NCBI GenBank assembly: GCA_009782285.1
Contig: WRJK01000021.1
Span: 1-35,494 of the forward strand
Direction of reading: 5' to 3'
DNA: 35,494 nt
Source of the DNA: Clostridiales bacterium
GTDB lineage: Bacteria > Bacillota > Clostridia > Peptostreptococcales > Anaerovoracaceae
Shown here: positions 1 through 9,491 of the stretch, in pieces
Position numbering within the stretch: the stretch's first letter is position 1
Layout: every line of letters starts with the position of its first letter
Translations under genes and position numbers: made by a program
Notes under the pieces: generated by a model
What the model saw: only the letters and a program-made list of their open reading frames with translations
The model's database searches: none
Told to the model about the DNA's origin: nothing

Positions 1-373
1 CCACAACTTCTGTCCGCCTTATGTTTGCTTTTATCCTCGCAACGAGTTCCCTCATGCCGAAAGGTTTGGTTATGTAGTCGTCCGCGCCGAGTTCTAGCCC
101 TAAAACCTTGTCGACCTCTTCTTCCTTTGCGGTCAGCATTATTATGGGCACCATGCTCGTCTCCCTTATTTTCTTGCAGACCGCAAACCCGTCCATGGAA
201 GGCAGCATGATGTCGAGAAGGATCAGGTCGGGGTTTGTTTCCAAGGCTTTGTTCAGACCCGCAAGCCCGTCAAATGCCGTGTCGACGTCGAAACCTTCTT
301 TCACCAGATTGAATTTCACTATGTCCGATATGGATTTTTCATCTTCTATGATAAGCACTTTTTTTAAATCCAT
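1..373 (-). CDS. walR: WalR-like OmpR-family response regulator (partial, C-terminus outside window)
   Basis: This is the N-terminal 124 residues of a two-component response regulator; the gene runs off the left edge. The receiver domain begins MDLKKVLIIEDEKSISDIV, with the acidic pair (EDE), the phosphorylatable Asp in DLILLDIMLPSMDG, the conserved Thr in IIMLTAKE and the Lys in DDYITKPF. The stretch ending ELVARIKANIRR is typical of the WalR/YycF/PhoP branch. In Bacillus, walR lies close to the replicative helicase gene and rplI, as here, which supports WalR (cell-wall homeostasis) over PhoP. The DNA-binding winged helix would follow outside the window. The ATG at 373 has an AAGGGAG ribosome-binding site at 381-387 and its own strong promoter. 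The family is certain; the exact orthologue is likely but unproven because the C-terminus and kinase are not visible. Confidence 0.85.
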   Translation of the reverse strand, partial: MDLKKVLIIEDEKSISDIVKFNLVKEGFDVDTAFDGLAGLNKALETNPDLILLDIMLPSMDGFAVCKKIRETSMVPIIMLTAKEEEVDKVLGLELGADDYITKPFGMRELVARIKANIRRTEVV

Positions 374-404
374 TGCCAAGCTCCCTTCTTTGTTTTCAGG
401 CTAT

Positions 405-433
405 ATTATATCAGAAAATCGGTGCCTCGTCAA
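405..433 (-). promoter_or_regulatory. Sigma-A type promoter of walR
   Basis: On the minus strand a TTGACG -35 box (428-433) and a perfect TATAAT -10 box (405-410) are separated by exactly 17 bases. They lie just upstream of the ribosome-binding site and ATG at 373. The response regulator can therefore be transcribed independently of the upstream peptidase gene. Confidence 0.8.
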
Positions 434-445
434 AATCCTGGTATT

Positions 446-2431
446 TTACAGATAACTGAGCGGGTTTTTAGGAACCCCGTTGATGTGCACTTCAAAATGG
501 CAGTGGGGCCCGGTGCTCCGGCCCGTGCTTCCGACATTGGCTATGTGCTGGCCCTGGTAGACCTTTTCGCCCTTCTTGACGAACAGCGCACTGCAGTGGG
601 CGTACAGCGTTTCCATGTTCCTGCCGTGGTTTATTATGATCATGTACCCAAAAGAGCTCTTGTACCCGGCAAAGGTGACCGTCCCGCCGTCAGCTGCGCC
701 TATCCTTGTGCCGGACTTGCAGGCAAGGTCTATGCCGTAGTGCATCCTCCCGCTCCTCGATCCGAATTTCGACGTCAGCCGGTACCCAGAAACGGGGTAT
801 TTCAGCTTGCCTGTGCCCTGGAGGGGCGGCAGGTCTTTCGTCCCTCTGACGACTACTGCGGAAGAGGCTGCCTTAATTGTTTCTGAACTGATCTCTTCCC
901 GCGCAATTTCAAAGCCGTTTCTCCTTATTATCTTTGCCGTCACCACTCGTTCGCCGTCAACCCCCTTGACTTTCGTGGACTGTTCGCCCTTGTACAAGCC
1001 GGTGCTGTCCTCATAGATCGTGTCATAGGGTATTATGTCGGGGTACGTGGCGACTTCAACAGTCTGAACGGTGAGAAGCGGCACTGCTTGTGTCAGCACT
1101 ATTTCCTGCCCAATGCTGAGCTTTGCAGGCGTGATCTCCGGGTTTTCAACTTCCAGCTCGGACTGTGTCATGTTGTACATTTTCGCTATGCCCGAAAATG
1201 TTTCGCCTTTTTCCACAAAGTGTATCTTCTGTTCAGTGTTTCCAGTCAGCAGCCGTTCTATCACATCGTCCGGGTTCTGAATCTTCCCCAGCTGGGTGTC
1301 GATCTGCTTGTATTCAACATTTTCCGCAAACGACCTGTCGTCATACCTTACGTTGTCGCTCTGAGGCGCTTGAATTTCCATGTACGTTTCCACAAGCTCC
1401 CGCGCCTTTTCCTCAGTATCCAATATGGCGACCCTGTGGTTGTCGATGTACAGCCCGCAGGCTTTTGCATTCATGTCCTGCATGTAGGTAAGCCGGTTGA
1501 AGACTTCCTGCATGTCGTCTATTTCCTTGTTCCCGGTGTAGACCCGCTCAAACGTTATGTCCTGATCCTTGTCGATCTCTATCTCTGCACCGTACTCCCT
1601 AGTCAACTGCTCGCTGACCACCTCGAGCACCCGCAGGACGTCTTCTTGGTTTTTCACCATGCCTAGGGGCCGGCCGTTGTAGGCGTACACGTATGCCGTA
1701 AAATAGTTCATCGTAGAGACGCTCGTTACGGCCGCCGCTATCAAAACAACCAGCCCTGCCACGAGTTTTGTTTTGTTTGTGTCTGCCCATTCCCGGGCTG
1801 CGTACACGCCTCTGCTGCTCTTTACCGCAGCTTTGTACGTTACCCTAGCCAGCCTGTTGTTGCGTTTGTCCATCCGGCTTATCAAGCTTGCCATCCGCGC
1901 GGAAACTTTTCTTTCTCTTCTCTTTATGTGCCTTTTGTAGTTCAGGAGCACGAACCTAGCCCTTCTGGACCTGCGCCCCCGTCTTGGCTTTTTGGGAAAC
2001 AAGCGCGATCCGATCCGTGCTGCCGCTGCCCTGACCGGCAAAAAGACTCTCTGTGCCGCCGCTCCAATTGCCGAGAATGTTTTTTTTGCGACTGCCCTTT
2101 CTGGCTTTCCCGGCTTTGGCGCAGGGGGCGCTTCTTCCTTTTCCTCCACAAAAGATATCTGCCCATCCATGACAGCCCTGCTTCTGCCTGCATGGTTTTT
2201 CGCAAGCATTTTTTTTGCCCTGACCTGATCCTCATGCAGATGAAAAAGCTCTTCAAGGTCCGTTTCCGACATTCGCGACAGTTTTTCCGCTATGCGCTTT
2301 TCGAGTTCTGCCTTTGCCATTTCGCTGGAAAACGCATCCGTCTGCCTGTAGCTGGCCTGCATCTGCGGCTCGTCTGTTTTCTTGCCGCTGCCCTTCGGGG
2401 CGCTTGTCACTTTGTTGAAGATATTTGCCAT
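446..2431 (-). CDS. Membrane-anchored M23 peptidase with LysM and G5 domains
   Basis: A 661-residue envelope protein predicted to cut peptidoglycan cross-links. Reading from the ATG at 2431: a long, very basic cytoplasmic segment (residues 1-220), one membrane helix (about 222-248), an extracytoplasmic spacer, a LysM module (about 402-446), a G5 domain (about 452-530), and a C-terminal M23/LytM domain (about 545-655). The zinc and catalytic residues of the LytM fold are present: HYGID (H564, D568), AHC (H612) and HCH (H643, H645). An in-frame start at 2515 would add 28 residues inside the upstream gene. The ATG at 2431 is preferred because GAGG lies just upstream and the overlap is then only 25 bases. 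Its place beside walR fits, since the WalRK regulon includes wall hydrolases in other Firmicutes. The basic 220-residue cytoplasmic tail is unusually long for this family. Confidence 0.88.
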   Translation of the reverse strand: MANIFNKVTSAPKGSGKKTDEPQMQASYRQTDAFSSEMAKAELEKRIAEKLSRMSETDLEELFHLHEDQVRAKKMLAKNHAGRSRAVMDGQISFVEEKEEAPPAPKPGKPERAVAKKTFSAIGAAAQRVFLPVRAAAARIGSRLFPKKPRRGRRSRRARFVLLNYKRHIKRRERKVSARMASLISRMDKRNNRLARVTYKAAVKSSRGVYAAREWADTNKTKLVAGLVVLIAAAVTSVSTMNYFTAYVYAYNGRPLGMVKNQEDVLRVLEVVSEQLTREYGAEIEIDKDQDITFERVYTGNKEIDDMQEVFNRLTYMQDMNAKACGLYIDNHRVAILDTEEKARELVETYMEIQAPQSDNVRYDDRSFAENVEYKQIDTQLGKIQNPDDVIERLLTGNTEQKIHFVEKGETFSGIAKMYNMTQSELEVENPEITPAKLSIGQEIVLTQAVPLLTVQTVEVATYPDIIPYDTIYEDSTGLYKGEQSTKVKGVDGERVVTAKIIRRNGFEIAREEISSETIKAASSAVVVRGTKDLPPLQGTGKLKYPVSGYRLTSKFGSRSGRMHYGIDLACKSGTRIGAADGGTVTFAGYKSSFGYMIIINHGRNMETLYAHCSALFVKKGEKVYQGQHIANVGSTGRSTGPHCHFEVHINGVPKNPLSYL

Positions 2432-3681
2432 AATTCTGCCTCGCTCTGCATTTTTGCAAAACAACCGCAGCGCTCGCCGCTGTCGTTTAGCCCTGTGTCC
2501 CTGCATATGCTGCACCTGTACTTTGTTTCCATGTGGTCCGCGCTGTAGCCGGCAGCAGCCAACAGCTCCGCCTTTTGCGCAGACAGCTGCCCTGCCTTGT
2601 TTTTGCAGGCGCTTGCCTGCTGTTTTTTGCTTGGGCTCCTTGAAATCATTATCTTTGACATTTCCATTCCGAGCGCCCTAAGCTGCGCGTCTATTTCCTT
2701 TACCTGGGGCACATTCCCGTAAACCTGCGCCCTTCTCTCCTCCGCCTCGCTTTCGGCTTGTTCCCTCACCATGTCGTAGTGCCTGTGCACGTCTGCTATG
2801 GAAACCGCCTTTTTGCCGCCTTTGCCTGATTTCTGCCCGCCTGTTTTTTCCGTGTGCCTGTTCACGAGTATTGAATTCAGGTAATTGAAATTTGGCTCGG
2901 ACGCTCCTGTCGTCTTTCCCACGGCATCTAGGACTTGGTCGATCGACAGCTCCATTGCGTCGAACCATTTGTCCATCATGGCTTTTTCCGGCTCGGTGGC
3001 GTTCCTCGTTTTTCCGAGTGCTTTCATCACGCGTTTGTACAAATAATGCCTGTTGTCCACTTCCTGAAGGTGGTTTTCAATTTTGCCAATGTCAGTGAGC
3101 TGCTTTTCCATCCAGCTTTTTATGACAGAGCCTACATATTTGTAGTTGTCTTTCCTGCTCTTCTTGCAATGGGTGTACGCATAAACGACAACCTCGGGGC
3201 TTGCGCCGTGGTCGGCTATCCAGGAAATGACCTCCTCGGGCTCCTTGCCTCCAAGGAGCCTTCCAGTCGTCCTCTGTATGTCGTCGAACATGGCTTTGAG
3301 CTTTGCGTCGTCAAAGCCTTCCGGCAGCCTGCCCTCTGCGCCGCTTTTTTTCTTTGGTTTCTTTCCGTAGAGCTGCTCCCTGATGCAGAGGAATTCCACG
3401 TCGTAATTGAACTTCTCATTGTCGTTCTTGAAGCCCTTTTTTATTGCACCAAGGTTTTCCCAGTAATTCCAAGCTTTGAGCACGTCTTCTTCCTCCAGGC
3501 CCAGCTGCTTTGCGATCGCCTCGTTGCCTGTTTCCGTTCCGGAATTCGCGTACATCAAACTGAGGATGTACACTTTCACGTAATCCCCCGGCGCTGCCGC
3601 CATGAATTCGCTTATGAATATATTTTCCAGCTTGGTGTCAAGCAAATACAGCTCTTTTACCTGTTTGACCGTATACGCCAT
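2407..3681 (-). CDS. DnaD-domain protein fused to a DnaC/DnaI-type N-terminal domain, without AAA+ ATPase
   Basis: A 424-residue replication-initiation protein. Residues 1-100 resemble the winged-helix N-terminus of DnaD-like proteins. Two DnaD C-terminal-type repeats follow (about 127-200 and 212-275, the second with FNYLNSIL). A basic, Gly/Lys-rich linker (about 279-292) leads to a part that looks like the start of clostridial DnaC/DnaI helicase loaders: a charged helix with QVYGNVPQVKEIDAQL, then a zinc-type motif C390-x2-C393-x11-C405-x-C407 within YRCSICRDTG and GERCGCF. In ordinary loaders this is followed by the AAA+ domain with Walker motifs. Here the frame ends 17 residues after the last Cys, and no AAA+ sequence follows in any frame before the M23 gene. 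In DnaI, the equivalent zinc domain binds the helicase, so this could be an adaptor that bridges DnaD functions and the DnaB helicase encoded just upstream (12-base gap). Confidence 0.82.
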   Translation of the reverse strand: MAYTVKQVKELYLLDTKLENIFISEFMAAAPGDYVKVYILSLMYANSGTETGNEAIAKQLGLEEEDVLKAWNYWENLGAIKKGFKNDNEKFNYDVEFLCIREQLYGKKPKKKSGAEGRLPEGFDDAKLKAMFDDIQRTTGRLLGGKEPEEVISWIADHGASPEVVVYAYTHCKKSRKDNYKYVGSVIKSWMEKQLTDIGKIENHLQEVDNRHYLYKRVMKALGKTRNATEPEKAMMDKWFDAMELSIDQVLDAVGKTTGASEPNFNYLNSILVNRHTEKTGGQKSGKGGKKAVSIADVHRHYDMVREQAESEAEERRAQVYGNVPQVKEIDAQLRALGMEMSKIMISRSPSKKQQASACKNKAGQLSAQKAELLAAAGYSADHMETKYRCSICRDTGLNDSGERCGCFAKMQSEAELWQISSTK

Positions 3682-3693
3682 TTCTGCCCCGCC

Positions 3694-5025
3694 TTATTTT
3701 CCTATTTTGCTTATGTCCCCGAATTTTGTGTATTTGTCCATCCAAGTCAGTTTCACAGTGCCTGTGGGCCCGCTCCTGTGCTTGGATATGATGACTTCGC
3801 ATATGTTCTTCTCTTCTGTGTCGGGGTTGTAGTATTCGTCCCTGTACAGGAACAGCACTATGTCTGCGTCCTGCTCAATCGACCCTGATTCACGGAGGTC
3901 CGACAGGATCGGCCTCTTTGCGTCGCCCGACCTCTGCTCGGGCGCCCTGGACAGCTGCGACAGCACTATCACCGGGCAGTCAAGCTCCCTGGCGAGCTGC
4001 TTGAAAGCGCGGGACAGCGCTGTTATCTCTTGCTGCCTGTTTTCTGCCCTGCCCTCGTAGTTCATGAGCTGGAGGTAGTCCACAAGTATCAAGTCGAGGC
4101 CCTTGTCGGCTTTTAACCTTCGGCACTTGTTTTTTATCTCCATGATGCTTATGCCGGGTGTGTCGTCAATGAATATGTTCGCCGGCGAAAGCTGATCCAT
4201 CGCTTCCTGCACCTGGTCCCAATGCTGCTGGGTCAGGTTCCCGGTCTTCAGCCGCTGGAGCTCGATCCTCGACTCTATGGCCAGCAGCCTCTGCCCCAGC
4301 TGCTCCCTGGACATCTCCATGCTGAACACTATTACTTTTGCCCTCGCCTTGACGGCTGCATGGCGCGCGACGTTTAGAGCGAAAGCCGTCTTCCCCATGG
4401 CTGGCCTTGCCGCAAGCACTATGAGGTCTGACTTCTGAAAACCTGCGGTCTTGTCGTCGAGGTCGGCAAACCCCGACGTGACCCCCGTTATGCCGCCTTC
4501 CATGCCGGAAGCCTTGTCGATGATGTTCAGGTTTTCAAGGAGCACGTCCCGGAGCGCCGCAAAATCCTTGCCCTGCCTTTGCTGGGAGATTTCGAATATG
4601 CTCCTTTCGGCGAAGTCTATCACCTGCTCCGCTTCCATTTTTTCTTGGTAGCCCCTGTCGACGATCTCGCCCGCTGCCGAAATCAGCTGCCGCAGTGTTG
4701 ACTTTTCTGCCACTATCTTCGCGTATTCTGCTGCGTTCTGCGTGGACGGGACGGCTATCGAAAGCGCTGCCACATCGGCCCTGCCGCCAACCATTTCAAG
4801 GGAATTCCTTCTTTTCAGCTCCTCAGATACCGTCAGCGTGTCAACTGGGGAGTTTTTCTGGTGCAGCTCCCAAACAGCTTCGAATATTTCCTGATGCACA
4901 CTGCTGTAAAAGTCGCTTGCCCTCACATGCTCCATGACGTCGTACAGGGCGTCCTTGCTTAGCATCACGGCACCCAGCACGCATTTTTCAGCTTCTTCGT
5001 TGTGCGGGGGGATGTTCCCGACCAT
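3694..5025 (-). CDS. dnaB: Replicative DNA helicase
   Basis: A 443-residue hexameric replicative helicase (called DnaC in Bacillus). The N-terminal domain begins IPPHNEEAEKCVLGAVMLS, typical of the family. The RecA-like C-terminal domain shows Walker A in AARPAMGKTAFALN, Walker B in DLILVDYLQLM, and the conserved segments ALSRAFKQLARELDCPVI, LSQLSR and SDLRESGSIEQDAD. Length is normal and there is no intein. It lies 10 bases downstream of rplI and 12 bases upstream of the DnaD/DnaC-N gene, so the three are co-transcribed and the helicase is made together with its presumed loading factor. Confidence 0.97.
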   Translation of the reverse strand: MVGNIPPHNEEAEKCVLGAVMLSKDALYDVMEHVRASDFYSSVHQEIFEAVWELHQKNSPVDTLTVSEELKRRNSLEMVGGRADVAALSIAVPSTQNAAEYAKIVAEKSTLRQLISAAGEIVDRGYQEKMEAEQVIDFAERSIFEISQQRQGKDFAALRDVLLENLNIIDKASGMEGGITGVTSGFADLDDKTAGFQKSDLIVLAARPAMGKTAFALNVARHAAVKARAKVIVFSMEMSREQLGQRLLAIESRIELQRLKTGNLTQQHWDQVQEAMDQLSPANIFIDDTPGISIMEIKNKCRRLKADKGLDLILVDYLQLMNYEGRAENRQQEITALSRAFKQLARELDCPVIVLSQLSRAPEQRSGDAKRPILSDLRESGSIEQDADIVLFLYRDEYYNPDTEEKNICEVIISKHRSGPTGTVKLTWMDKYTKFGDISKIGK

Positions 5026-5035
5026 GGCATGCCTC

Positions 5036-5485
5036 CTATGTCTGTGCCGTCACGTTTACCTTCAATCTAGCAGAAACTTCATGATAGAGCTTTATCGACA
5101 CTTCAAACTCGCCCACATGCTTAATCGGAGCGTCGAGGACAAGTTTCTTCTTGTCCATGTCGATGCTGTGCTGCTCTTTCAGCGCGTCTGCGATGTCCTT
5201 TGACGTTATGGAGCCAAACAGCTTGCCGCCTTCCCCTGCCTTTGATGCAATGTCTACCGAAAGGCCAGCCAGCCTTTCAGCAAGTTTTTCTGCTTTTGCT
5301 TGCTCGCCTGCATTTTTTTCCGCAACCAAAGACTTTTGCTTCTCTAGGCTCTTGATGTTTTTGTCAGAGGCTTCTATTGCAAAGCCCTTCGGTACAAGCA
5401 GGTTTCTGGCAAACCCGTCGCTCACCTTGACCACTTCCCCGGCCTTCCCGGTTCCTTTCACGTCTTTTAGCAAAATTACGATCAT
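5036..5485 (-). CDS. rplI: 50S ribosomal protein bL9
   Basis: A 149-residue L9 protein. The N-terminal domain has the signature [17 protein letters not shown] and [13 protein letters not shown], followed by a long connecting helix rich in Lys/Glu/Ala (about 42-75) and the C-terminal domain with [16 protein letters not shown]. The length matches the family. The ATG at 5485 overlaps the stop of the upstream phosphoesterase gene by four bases (ATGA), so translation is probably coupled. The arrangement gdpP-rplI-dnaB is widely conserved in Firmicutes. Confidence 0.98.
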   Translation of the reverse strand: MIVILLKDVKGTGKAGEVVKVSDGFARNLLVPKGFAIEASDKNIKSLEKQKSLVAEKNAGEQAKAEKLAERLAGLSVDIASKAGEGGKLFGSITSKDIADALKEQHSIDMDKKKLVLDAPIKHVGEFEVSIKLYHEVSARLKVNVTAQT

Positions 5486-7239
5486 TTTGTCACCTCCGCC
5501 CTGAAATGCTCTTTCAGTTTCTCCATAACTTCCCTTGGGGACAGCTTGGTTTGCGCACCTGCTGTCATCAAGTGGCCGCCGCCGCCGAATTCTTCCATTA
5601 TCGTCTGCACGTTAATTTCCCCGAAAGACCGTGCGCTGACTGTCGTGACGCCTTCGCCGTCCAGCCCGGCGACGAAGCTCGCTTTTATCCCTTTTACGTC
5701 AAGCAGCATCTCCGCCGTCTGGGCGTTCAGCACCTGCATGTCTGGGTGGGATCCTTCGCATATCGAAAGGGCTGCGCCACAGTCGAGGAATTCTGCCTTT
5801 GCTATGCTGTCTGCTTTTATTTTGAAAGCCTGCCTGTCAGACTGGAAAAACCTCTTTACTGCGCTGGTGTCGGCACCCGCCCTCCGCAGCCACGATGCGG
5901 CTTCAAACGTCCTTACCCCTGTTTTGCCCGCAAAACGGTTCGTGTCGACTGTGATCCCCGCAAGCAGGGCCTCTGCTTCGAATTTGCTGAAATTCTTCCT
6001 TTCGTGAAAAAACTGCAGCATCTCAGTGACCAGTTCGGCCGTTGACGACGCATAGGGCTCCATGTACGACAGCGTTGGGTTTTCAATGAACTCCTCGGTT
6101 TTCCTGTGGTGGTCGATTACAACTATCTTTTCTGCCTTGCTCAACAGCCCGGGGCACTCCGTTATGCTCGGTTTGTGGGTGTCCACCACAACAAGCAAAG
6201 TGTCTTCGTCTGCAATAGCTTGCGCCTTTTCATTGTTCACAAAACTGTACGCGCCGGTTTCTTTCGCCTGCATGAAGATCTCCGCCATGTTGACGTGGTA
6301 CCTGTCGATTACGATGTGCGCTTCCTTCCCTACGCTGGCAGCGAGCCTGAACACCCCCAGCGCCGATCCGAAAGCGTCCATGTCCGGGTTCCTGTGCCCC
6401 ATGATCATGACCTTTGAGGACTGCTCAATCAGCTGTTTGAGCGAATGCGCTATTATCCTGGATTTGCCTTTGTTGCCCTTTTCGACGGTCTGCATTTTGC
6501 CGCCGTAGTACTCTATCTTGCTGCCTCTCCGGAGGACTGCCTGGTCTCCGCCCCTGCCCAATGCAAGGTCCAAGGCTGCATGAGCCATCTCGTCAGTCTT
6601 GGCGGGGGTTTTGCCTCCTATCCCTATGCCGATGCTCAGGGTAATGGGGAACCCGATGTCCGTCTCTATCTTTCTTATGTCGTCCAGTATCGGGAACTTG
6701 TTTTCGACCAGCCTGTCGCATGCTGATTTTTCCATGACCATTATATACATGTAGTCCTTGTACCTTGTGACGGAGGCTTCCATCTTGGCTGCCCATTGCC
6801 TGACGGCTTTGTCGATTTCAGTGAGCAGCACGGCTGTGTCGCTTTTCTCAGTGTTTGATGAAAGCACGTCGAAGTTGTCGACGTTGGTGATGCAGATGCA
6901 TATTTTTTCGTCGTTGTACAATGTTTTCAATGTCTCGTAATTCGTCACGTCAAGAAAATAGAGAATAACAGGCGAGTCTTCCTGGTCGTCAAGGGCATTC
7001 GCTATGATTTTAAATATTTTGTCGTTTCTTGCCAGCAAAAGACATCGTTCGCTTGGCCTTTTTTGGAAATCAGCGAGCTTTATGCCCGTAAGTGCAAAAA
7101 TGTCAGCGTCTTTTATCCCGTCGTAAATAAACACTTCGTCTATATTAGAGTTTGCGCTTGTTACCTTTCCCCTGCCGTTTATGATGCATGCCGGGAACGG
7201 CATGTGCTCCATCAGTAATCTCTCTGTGCTGCTGTCCAA
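5482..7239 (-). CDS. gdpP: GdpP-like c-di-AMP phosphodiesterase lacking the membrane anchor
   Basis: A 585-residue DHH/DHHA1 phosphoesterase. Domains in order: a PAS-like segment (about 5-100), a degenerate GGDEF domain (about 105-240), the DHH domain with [15 protein letters not shown] (H282, D286, D288), VVDTHKP (D353) and VIDHHRK (D376-H378), and DHHA1 with [13 protein letters not shown] (551-563). All metal-binding residues expected for c-di-AMP hydrolysis are present. Standard GdpP proteins are about 650 residues and start with two membrane helices; this one starts directly with the PAS-like part. The start is TTG at 7239 behind an AGAGGG site. An in-frame TGA lies 16 bases upstream (7255-7257), so no membrane helices are hidden upstream. 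The position upstream of rplI and dnaB is the conserved GdpP location, which supports orthology. Loss of the anchor would make it a cytosolic enzyme. Confidence 0.9.
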   Translation of the reverse strand: MDSSTERLLMEHMPFPACIINGRGKVTSANSNIDEVFIYDGIKDADIFALTGIKLADFQKRPSERCLLLARNDKIFKIIANALDDQEDSPVILYFLDVTNYETLKTLYNDEKICICITNVDNFDVLSSNTEKSDTAVLLTEIDKAVRQWAAKMEASVTRYKDYMYIMVMEKSACDRLVENKFPILDDIRKIETDIGFPITLSIGIGIGGKTPAKTDEMAHAALDLALGRGGDQAVLRRGSKIEYYGGKMQTVEKGNKGKSRIIAHSLKQLIEQSSKVMIMGHRNPDMDAFGSALGVFRLAASVGKEAHIVIDRYHVNMAEIFMQAKETGAYSFVNNEKAQAIADEDTLLVVVDTHKPSITECPGLLSKAEKIVVIDHHRKTEEFIENPTLSYMEPYASSTAELVTEMLQFFHERKNFSKFEAEALLAGITVDTNRFAGKTGVRTFEAASWLRRAGADTSAVKRFFQSDRQAFKIKADSIAKAEFLDCGAALSICEGSHPDMQVLNAQTAEMLLDVKGIKASFVAGLDGEGVTTVSARSFGEINVQTIMEEFGGGGHLMTAGAQTKLSPREVMEKLKEHFRAEVTK

Positions 7240-7274
7240 TCCTCTGCCCTCTTTTCAGAGTCTAATTATCACTG

Positions 7275-7280
7275 ATTATA
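7275..7280 (-). promoter_or_regulatory. Possible extended -10 promoter for gdpP-rplI-dnaB
   Basis: The minus strand reads TGATATAAT, an extended -10 element with perfect TATAAT, 36 bases upstream of the TTG start at 7239. The best -35 candidate (TTGAAG) is 20 bases away, which is too far for a standard promoter. I see no clear terminator between the alpha-galactosidase gene and gdpP, so read-through from upstream is also possible. Confidence 0.45.
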
Positions 7281-7306
7281 TCATATATTGTTTGTTTTGT
7301 CTTCAA

Positions 7307-8635
7307 CTACATGTAGTGAATTAATGGGGGATGCCTCAAGATAGGGGAATTCGCATCGAACATTTCGTCCACCATTTTCCGCGTCGTTGCCATGTCCAGC
7401 TGGGTGGTGGTTAGCGGGTCGAACAAAACTGCGTGGTATATCATTTCCCTGTCGCCTGCTATGCAGCCGTTCACAGCCAGCTCCTCGCACTGTGCACTCG
7501 TACTCACCAGAATGTTAAGCTGGGGCGGCAGTTTTCCCACACGCACCGGGGTTATCCCTTTTTCTGTAGCGATTGCCGGAACCTCTACGCAGCAGCCTTC
7601 CGGCAGCCCGTCGATCAGCCCGAAATTCCGCAGGTTGCCATTGAAATGAAACGGGGTGTTGTCGCCGAACACTGCGTTGAATATGTAAGCTGCATACTCC
7701 TTCCCTCTCTTTATGTCAATCCGGGGGCTGTCGATCCAAGCCTGTATCTCGCCCTGCCAAGTTTGCTCCCTTTCAAAGTACTCCTTCAGTATGTATGCAT
7801 GCTCGCCTGGGTTCCAGCCAGTGCCGTGAGTGCAGTATTTTTCTATCTCGGCAGCGTTCTTCCTGAACCACGGGTTGTACTCCGAATTGTGCCCCGAGGA
7901 TTCCGTGGGAAAATACCCTAGGGCTTTGAACATCTCGCAACGCACGATTTCTTCGCTGTAGACCTCCGGCCTCTGCACGGCTTTTCGAATGTCTGGGTAA
8001 GCGTCTTTGCCGTTGTGCAGAAACTCAAGGTAGAAAGCCTGGTGGTTGATCCCTGCGCACAGGTAGGAGACGTTTTCCAAGTCTGCGCCGATCCATCCGG
8101 CCAGCATCTCAACCGACCCTTGGACGCTGTGGCACAAGCCGGTGATGTTCAAATTCGTTTCGCTTTGCAGGTACCTGCACAGCATCGCCATCGGGTTTGT
8201 GTAGTTTAAAACGATTGCGTCCGGGCAGATTCTTTCTATGTCCCTGCAGATGGAAAGCATGGCAGGCGCAGTGCGCAAAAATCGAAAAACCCCGGAAGGC
8301 CCCCGGGTGTCGCCGACGCACACGTCTATCCCGTATTTCTTTGGTATTTCAATGTCGTTGCGAAACACGTCAGGGCCTCCTGACAAAATGGTGATGGCTA
8401 CCCCGTCGGCGCCTTTCAACGCCTGAGTGCGGTCTGTTGTGGCGGTCACGGTGGCGCTGTAGCCTCCCGCCCCGACGATCTTCTCGCAAGCCCTGCGGCT
8501 GAACCCGAGTTTCTGCCGGTCAATGTCCATTAGGGCGATTTCAATGCCTTCGAGGGCTGGGAAAGTCAAAATGTCCCTTACAAGTTCCCGTGTGAATTCA
8601 AAGCTGCCGGCGCCGATGAACGCGATTTTTTTCAT
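7307..8635 (-). CDS. melA: Glycoside hydrolase family 4, alpha-galactosidase type
   Basis: A 442-residue NAD+- and Mn2+-dependent GH4 enzyme expected to cleave alpha-galactosides such as melibiose or raffinose in the cytoplasm. The N-terminal Rossmann fold starts [20 protein letters not shown]. The metal-site Cys lies in GLCHSVQG (C168, H169) and the second ligand in GINHQAF (H198). The CHSV form of this motif is associated with alpha-galactosidases, whereas 6-phospho-glucosidases carry CDMP or CNVP types, so an unphosphorylated substrate delivered by an ABC transporter fits. It is the last gene of the module, 19 bases after the second permease gene, behind a GGAGGAAAG site. Specificity is inferred from the motif and context; alpha-glucosidase or glucuronidase activity is less likely. 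Confidence 0.88.
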   Translation of the reverse strand: MKKIAFIGAGSFEFTRELVRDILTFPALEGIEIALMDIDRQKLGFSRRACEKIVGAGGYSATVTATTDRTQALKGADGVAITILSGGPDVFRNDIEIPKKYGIDVCVGDTRGPSGVFRFLRTAPAMLSICRDIERICPDAIVLNYTNPMAMLCRYLQSETNLNITGLCHSVQGSVEMLAGWIGADLENVSYLCAGINHQAFYLEFLHNGKDAYPDIRKAVQRPEVYSEEIVRCEMFKALGYFPTESSGHNSEYNPWFRKNAAEIEKYCTHGTGWNPGEHAYILKEYFEREQTWQGEIQAWIDSPRIDIKRGKEYAAYIFNAVFGDNTPFHFNGNLRNFGLIDGLPEGCCVEVPAIATEKGITPVRVGKLPPQLNILVSTSAQCEELAVNGCIAGDREMIYHAVLFDPLTTTQLDMATTRKMVDEMFDANSPILRHPPLIHYM

Positions 8636-8654
8636 TTCTTTCCTCCTGACTGTC

Positions 8655-9491
8655 TTATTTTATGCCTGTTATGGCAATGCCTTTGATGAACTGCTTTTGC
8701 AGCACTAGCAGCAAGGCCGTCGCAGGCAGCATGATCAGGGCCGATGCTGACATGATCGCTCCGATGTCGCGGGTATGCGCGTCCGAAAAGAACGCCAGAG
8801 CCAGCGGCAGCGTCATGCGCTTCACCTCGTTCAGCATGATCAGCGGCTTGAGGTACTCGTTCCATATTCCCAGAAAAGTGAATATCGACAGAGCCCCGAT
8901 GCACGGCTTGAGCAGCGGAAGCATTATCATCCTGTATATTTTGAACGGCCCCGCCCCGTCGATTACGGCGGCCTCGCAGAGGCTGTCTGGGATATCGTCG
9001 CAGAACTGGCGGCACAGGTATATGCCAAAAGCTGTAACCAGTTCAGGCACTATCAAAGCCCAGAGCGTGTCGTATATGCGAATTTCGTTTATGATCAGGA
9101 ATTGCGGAATCATCATAATCTGGTACGGCACCATCATTGTGGCCAATAGCAGCCAGAAAAGCGCCGTTTTGCCTTTGAACTTGAATTTTGAAAACACGTA
9201 CCCTGCCAGAGTGCTTGTGAATACGACAGCCACCGTAACCGTTATGGAAACAATCGCACTGTTGACTAGCCAGCTGAAGAAGGGGGACTTCGTGACGACT
9301 GTAACGTACCCTGACCAAGTCCAGTCAATGGGGAGCAGCTTGCCGGGGTTTTGCATGATTTCCCGGGTGCTCTTGAACGAAGTCAGAAGCATCCAGCCAT
9401 ACGGCGCGACAACGAACACCGAGACCGTAATCAAAACTGTCAGTGCTGCAACTTGCTTGCCCAACGCCGTTTTGTCCCATCTGCCTTTCAT
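8655..9491 (-). CDS. Sugar ABC transporter permease (MsmG/MalG type)
   Basis: A 278-residue inner-membrane permease of the carbohydrate uptake-1 family with six predicted membrane segments. The first is near residues 13-35; others lie around 75-97, 110-130, 141-160, 190-210 and 243-263. The cytoplasmic EAA loop reads [20 protein letters not shown], which docks the ATPase. The C-terminus, [14 protein letters not shown], is typical of the MalG branch. The ATG at 9491 immediately follows the stop codon of the first permease gene. No ATPase gene is present in the module, so a shared MsmX/MsiK-type ATPase encoded elsewhere is probably used. Confidence 0.92.
   Translation of the reverse strand: MKGRWDKTALGKQVAALTVLITVSVFVVAPYGWMLLTSFKSTREIMQNPGKLLPIDWTWSGYVTVVTKSPFFSWLVNSAIVSITVTVAVVFTSTLAGYVFSKFKFKGKTALFWLLLATMMVPYQIMMIPQFLIINEIRIYDTLWALIVPELVTAFGIYLCRQFCDDIPDSLCEAAVIDGAGPFKIYRMIMLPLLKPCIGALSIFTFLGIWNEYLKPLIMLNEVKRMTLPLALAFFSDAHTRDIGAIMSASALIMLPATALLLVLQKQFIKGIAITGIK

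Noticed and set aside
2432-2515. Upstream in-frame start for the M23 peptidase (28 extra residues)
   Set aside because: It would lie deep inside the DnaD/DnaC-N gene and adds an Arg-rich, family-atypical N-terminus; the ATG at 2431 has a better ribosome-binding site.
2407-2520. Idea that the missing loader AAA+ domain is present but frameshifted
   Set aside because: Frames downstream of 2407 encode only the M23 protein or shadows; no Walker A or B motif could be found before 446.
2935-3888. Long open frame on the plus strand (317 codons) opposite the DnaD-like and dnaB genes
   Set aside because: It is antisense to two well-supported genes, has no ribosome-binding site and encodes a low-complexity, Phe/Val/Cys-rich product typical of a reverse-strand shadow.
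7307-7316. Ten-base perfect palindrome CTACATGTAG
   Set aside because: It is formed by the last codons and stop codon of melA; no promoter or T-tract accompanies it.
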